Program-made: the position numbers and the translations under genes
Source: an uncultured Oscillospiraceae bacterium
GTDB lineage: Bacteria > Bacillota > Clostridia > Oscillospirales > Acutalibacteraceae
Length of the DNA: 64,000 nucleotides
Reading direction: 5' to 3'
Assembly (NCBI GenBank): GCA_902492455.1
Contig: CABULH010000015.1
Span: 1 to 64,000, forward strand
Notes under the pieces: generated by a model
What the model saw: the letters and a program-made list of their open reading frames with translations, nothing else
Databases searched by the model: none
Told to the model about the DNA's origin: nothing
In this document: positions 63,065-64,000 of the stretch, one piece after another
How the letters are laid out: every line of letters starts with the position of its first letter
Numbering within the stretch: the first letter of the stretch is position 1

Positions 63065-63078
63065 TGTGCACGTGCACA
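63065..63078. promoter_or_regulatory. LacI-type operator 2, upstream of xylA
   Basis: TGTGCACGTGCACA is a 14-bp palindrome 22 bp before the xylA start codon and shares its 12-bp core GTGCACGTGCAC with operator 1. AGGAGG lies between it and the start codon. Confidence 0.85.
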
Positions 63079-63100
63079 AAATGATATAGGAGGAATCATT

Positions 63101-64000
63101 GTGAAAAAAGAGTATTTCCCCGGTGTTCCCAAGATTGCTTATGAAGGTCCCAAATCTACAAATCCTATGGCGTTCCGCTATTACAATCCCGACGAAGTTA
63201 TTGCCGGAAAGCCGATGCGGGAACAGTTGAAATTTGCCCTCTCTTACTGGCATACCATGTGCGCTGAAGGTGCGGATATGTTCGGTCGGGGTACGGCGGA
63301 CAAGAGCTTTGGTGCAGCTGATCCATTGGAGATGTACAAGGAAAAGGCTTATGCCGCCTTTGAGTGGATGGATAAACTGTCCATCGACTATTTTTGTTTT
63401 CATGACCGGGATATCGCCCCGGAAGCGGCCACTTTGGCCGAAACCAATGCCGGACTGGATGAGATTGCCGCTCTGCTCAAGCAACTGATGGCGGAGCATG
63501 GGAAAAAGCTGCTCTGGGGCACGGCCAATTGTTTCAATAATCCCCGGTATATGCACGGGGCGGGTACGACTTGTGAAGCAGATGTTTTTGCTTTTGCCGC
63601 GGCGCAGATCAAAAAAGCCATCGAGATCACCACGGCCTTGGGCGGCACAGGCTATGTTTTTTGGGGTGGCCGGGAAGGCTATGAGACGCTGCTGAATACC
63701 GATATGGGGCTGGAACTGGACAATATGGCCCGGCTGATGCGCCTGGCTGTGGATTATGCCCGTTCCATCGGTTACCAGGGAGATTTTTATATAGAGCCCA
63801 AGCCCAAGGAGCCCACCAAACATCAGTATGATTTTGACGCTTCCACGGTGTTGGCTTTTCTGCGAAAATATGATTTGGACAAGGATTTCAAGCTCAATAT
63901 CGAGGCCAATCATGCTACTCTGGCGGGGCATACTTTTCAGCACGAGCTGCGGGTGGCCCGGATTAATGATGCTTTCGGCTCCATCGACGCCAACCAGGGG
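63101..64000 (+). CDS. xylA: Xylose isomerase, 5' part (runs off the window)
   Basis: The first 300 codons of an enzyme usually about 440 residues long that interconverts D-xylose and D-xylulose. Active-site landmarks are FCFHDRDIAPE (His and Asp), YVFWGGREGYETLLNTD, IEPKPKEPTKHQYDFD (metal Glu and Lys), and NIEANHATLAGHTFQHE. GTG 63101 is the start, 7-8 nt after AGGAGG. It lies 107 bp downstream of the LacI gene, with an operator between them. The rest of the pentose operon is presumably beyond the window. Confidence 0.96.
   Translation, partial: MKKEYFPGVPKIAYEGPKSTNPMAFRYYNPDEVIAGKPMREQLKFALSYWHTMCAEGADMFGRGTADKSFGAADPLEMYKEKAYAAFEWMDKLSIDYFCFHDRDIAPEAATLAETNAGLDEIAALLKQLMAEHGKKLLWGTANCFNNPRYMHGAGTTCEADVFAFAAAQIKKAIEITTALGGTGYVFWGGREGYETLLNTDMGLELDNMARLMRLAVDYARSIGYQGDFYIEPKPKEPTKHQYDFDASTVLAFLRKYDLDKDFKLNIEANHATLAGHTFQHELRVARINDAFGSIDANQG

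Overview
The window looks like the chromosome of a moderately high-GC member of the Clostridia (Firmicutes). Supporting signs are AddAB in place of RecBCD, a recJ-relA-dtd-MBL-hemZ housekeeping run, DegV, a YtrA-type GntR/ABC pair, Shine-Dalgarno starts with frequent GTG/TTG, a LysM-GH18 spore-type hydrolase and a glycyl-radical enzyme with its activase. Genus cannot be fixed from the sequence alone. No rRNA, CRISPR array or prophage was seen.

Layout. 1-7.8 kb: tRNA-Ala(GGC), an unassigned structured RNA with a terminator, then HAD phosphatase, DegV, an anchored SGNH hydrolase, an ECF-type sigma factor with a very large C-terminal extension, Hsp20, an unrecognised two-helix membrane protein and a VanX-type dipeptidase. 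7.9-12.2 kb is an accessory and partly decayed stretch: three small paralogous ribbon-helix-helix (RHH) proteins with palindromic operators, a DUF6514-like protein overlapping an XRE regulator, a C-terminally truncated LysM-GH18 enzyme, and the wreck of a TetR gene. 12.4-28.2 kb is rich in efflux and regulation: three MATE transporters (two paired with MarR regulators that have similar 6-4-6 palindromes), a methyltransferase, LysR, a corrinoid adenosyltransferase, a stand-alone hydantoinase/oxoprolinase protein, and an AraC regulator divergent from a glycyl-radical enzyme and its activase.

28.3-33.8 kb holds two consecutive GntR-ABC ATPase-permease operons, each with a near-consensus promoter and a palindrome next to it. 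34.0-42.0 kb is AraC followed by convergent addB-addA. 42.1-45.3 kb is a ChrB-N-like protein, TelA and an iron alcohol dehydrogenase. 45.6-46.9 kb is an IS3-family element whose transposase carries frame changes that remove its first catalytic Asp. Next to it is an AT-rich S51 peptidase, probably acquired. 48.2-51.7 kb is a heterodimeric ABC exporter with one degenerate ATP site. 51.8-54.7 kb pairs an S41 peptidase with a second sigma factor of the same unusual architecture as the first. 54.9-61.8 kb is recJ, relA, dtd, MBL hydrolase and hemZ. The window ends with a LacI regulator and the first 300 codons of xylose isomerase, which share an inverted repeat that should be the LacI operator.

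The observations most worth a second look are the paralogous sigma factors with about 370-residue C-terminal modules and no visible anti-sigma gene, the structured RNA whose outer helix competes with its terminator, the RHH paralogs with diverged operators, and the glycyl-radical enzyme with a Gly-Cys-Trp-Glu active-site signature.
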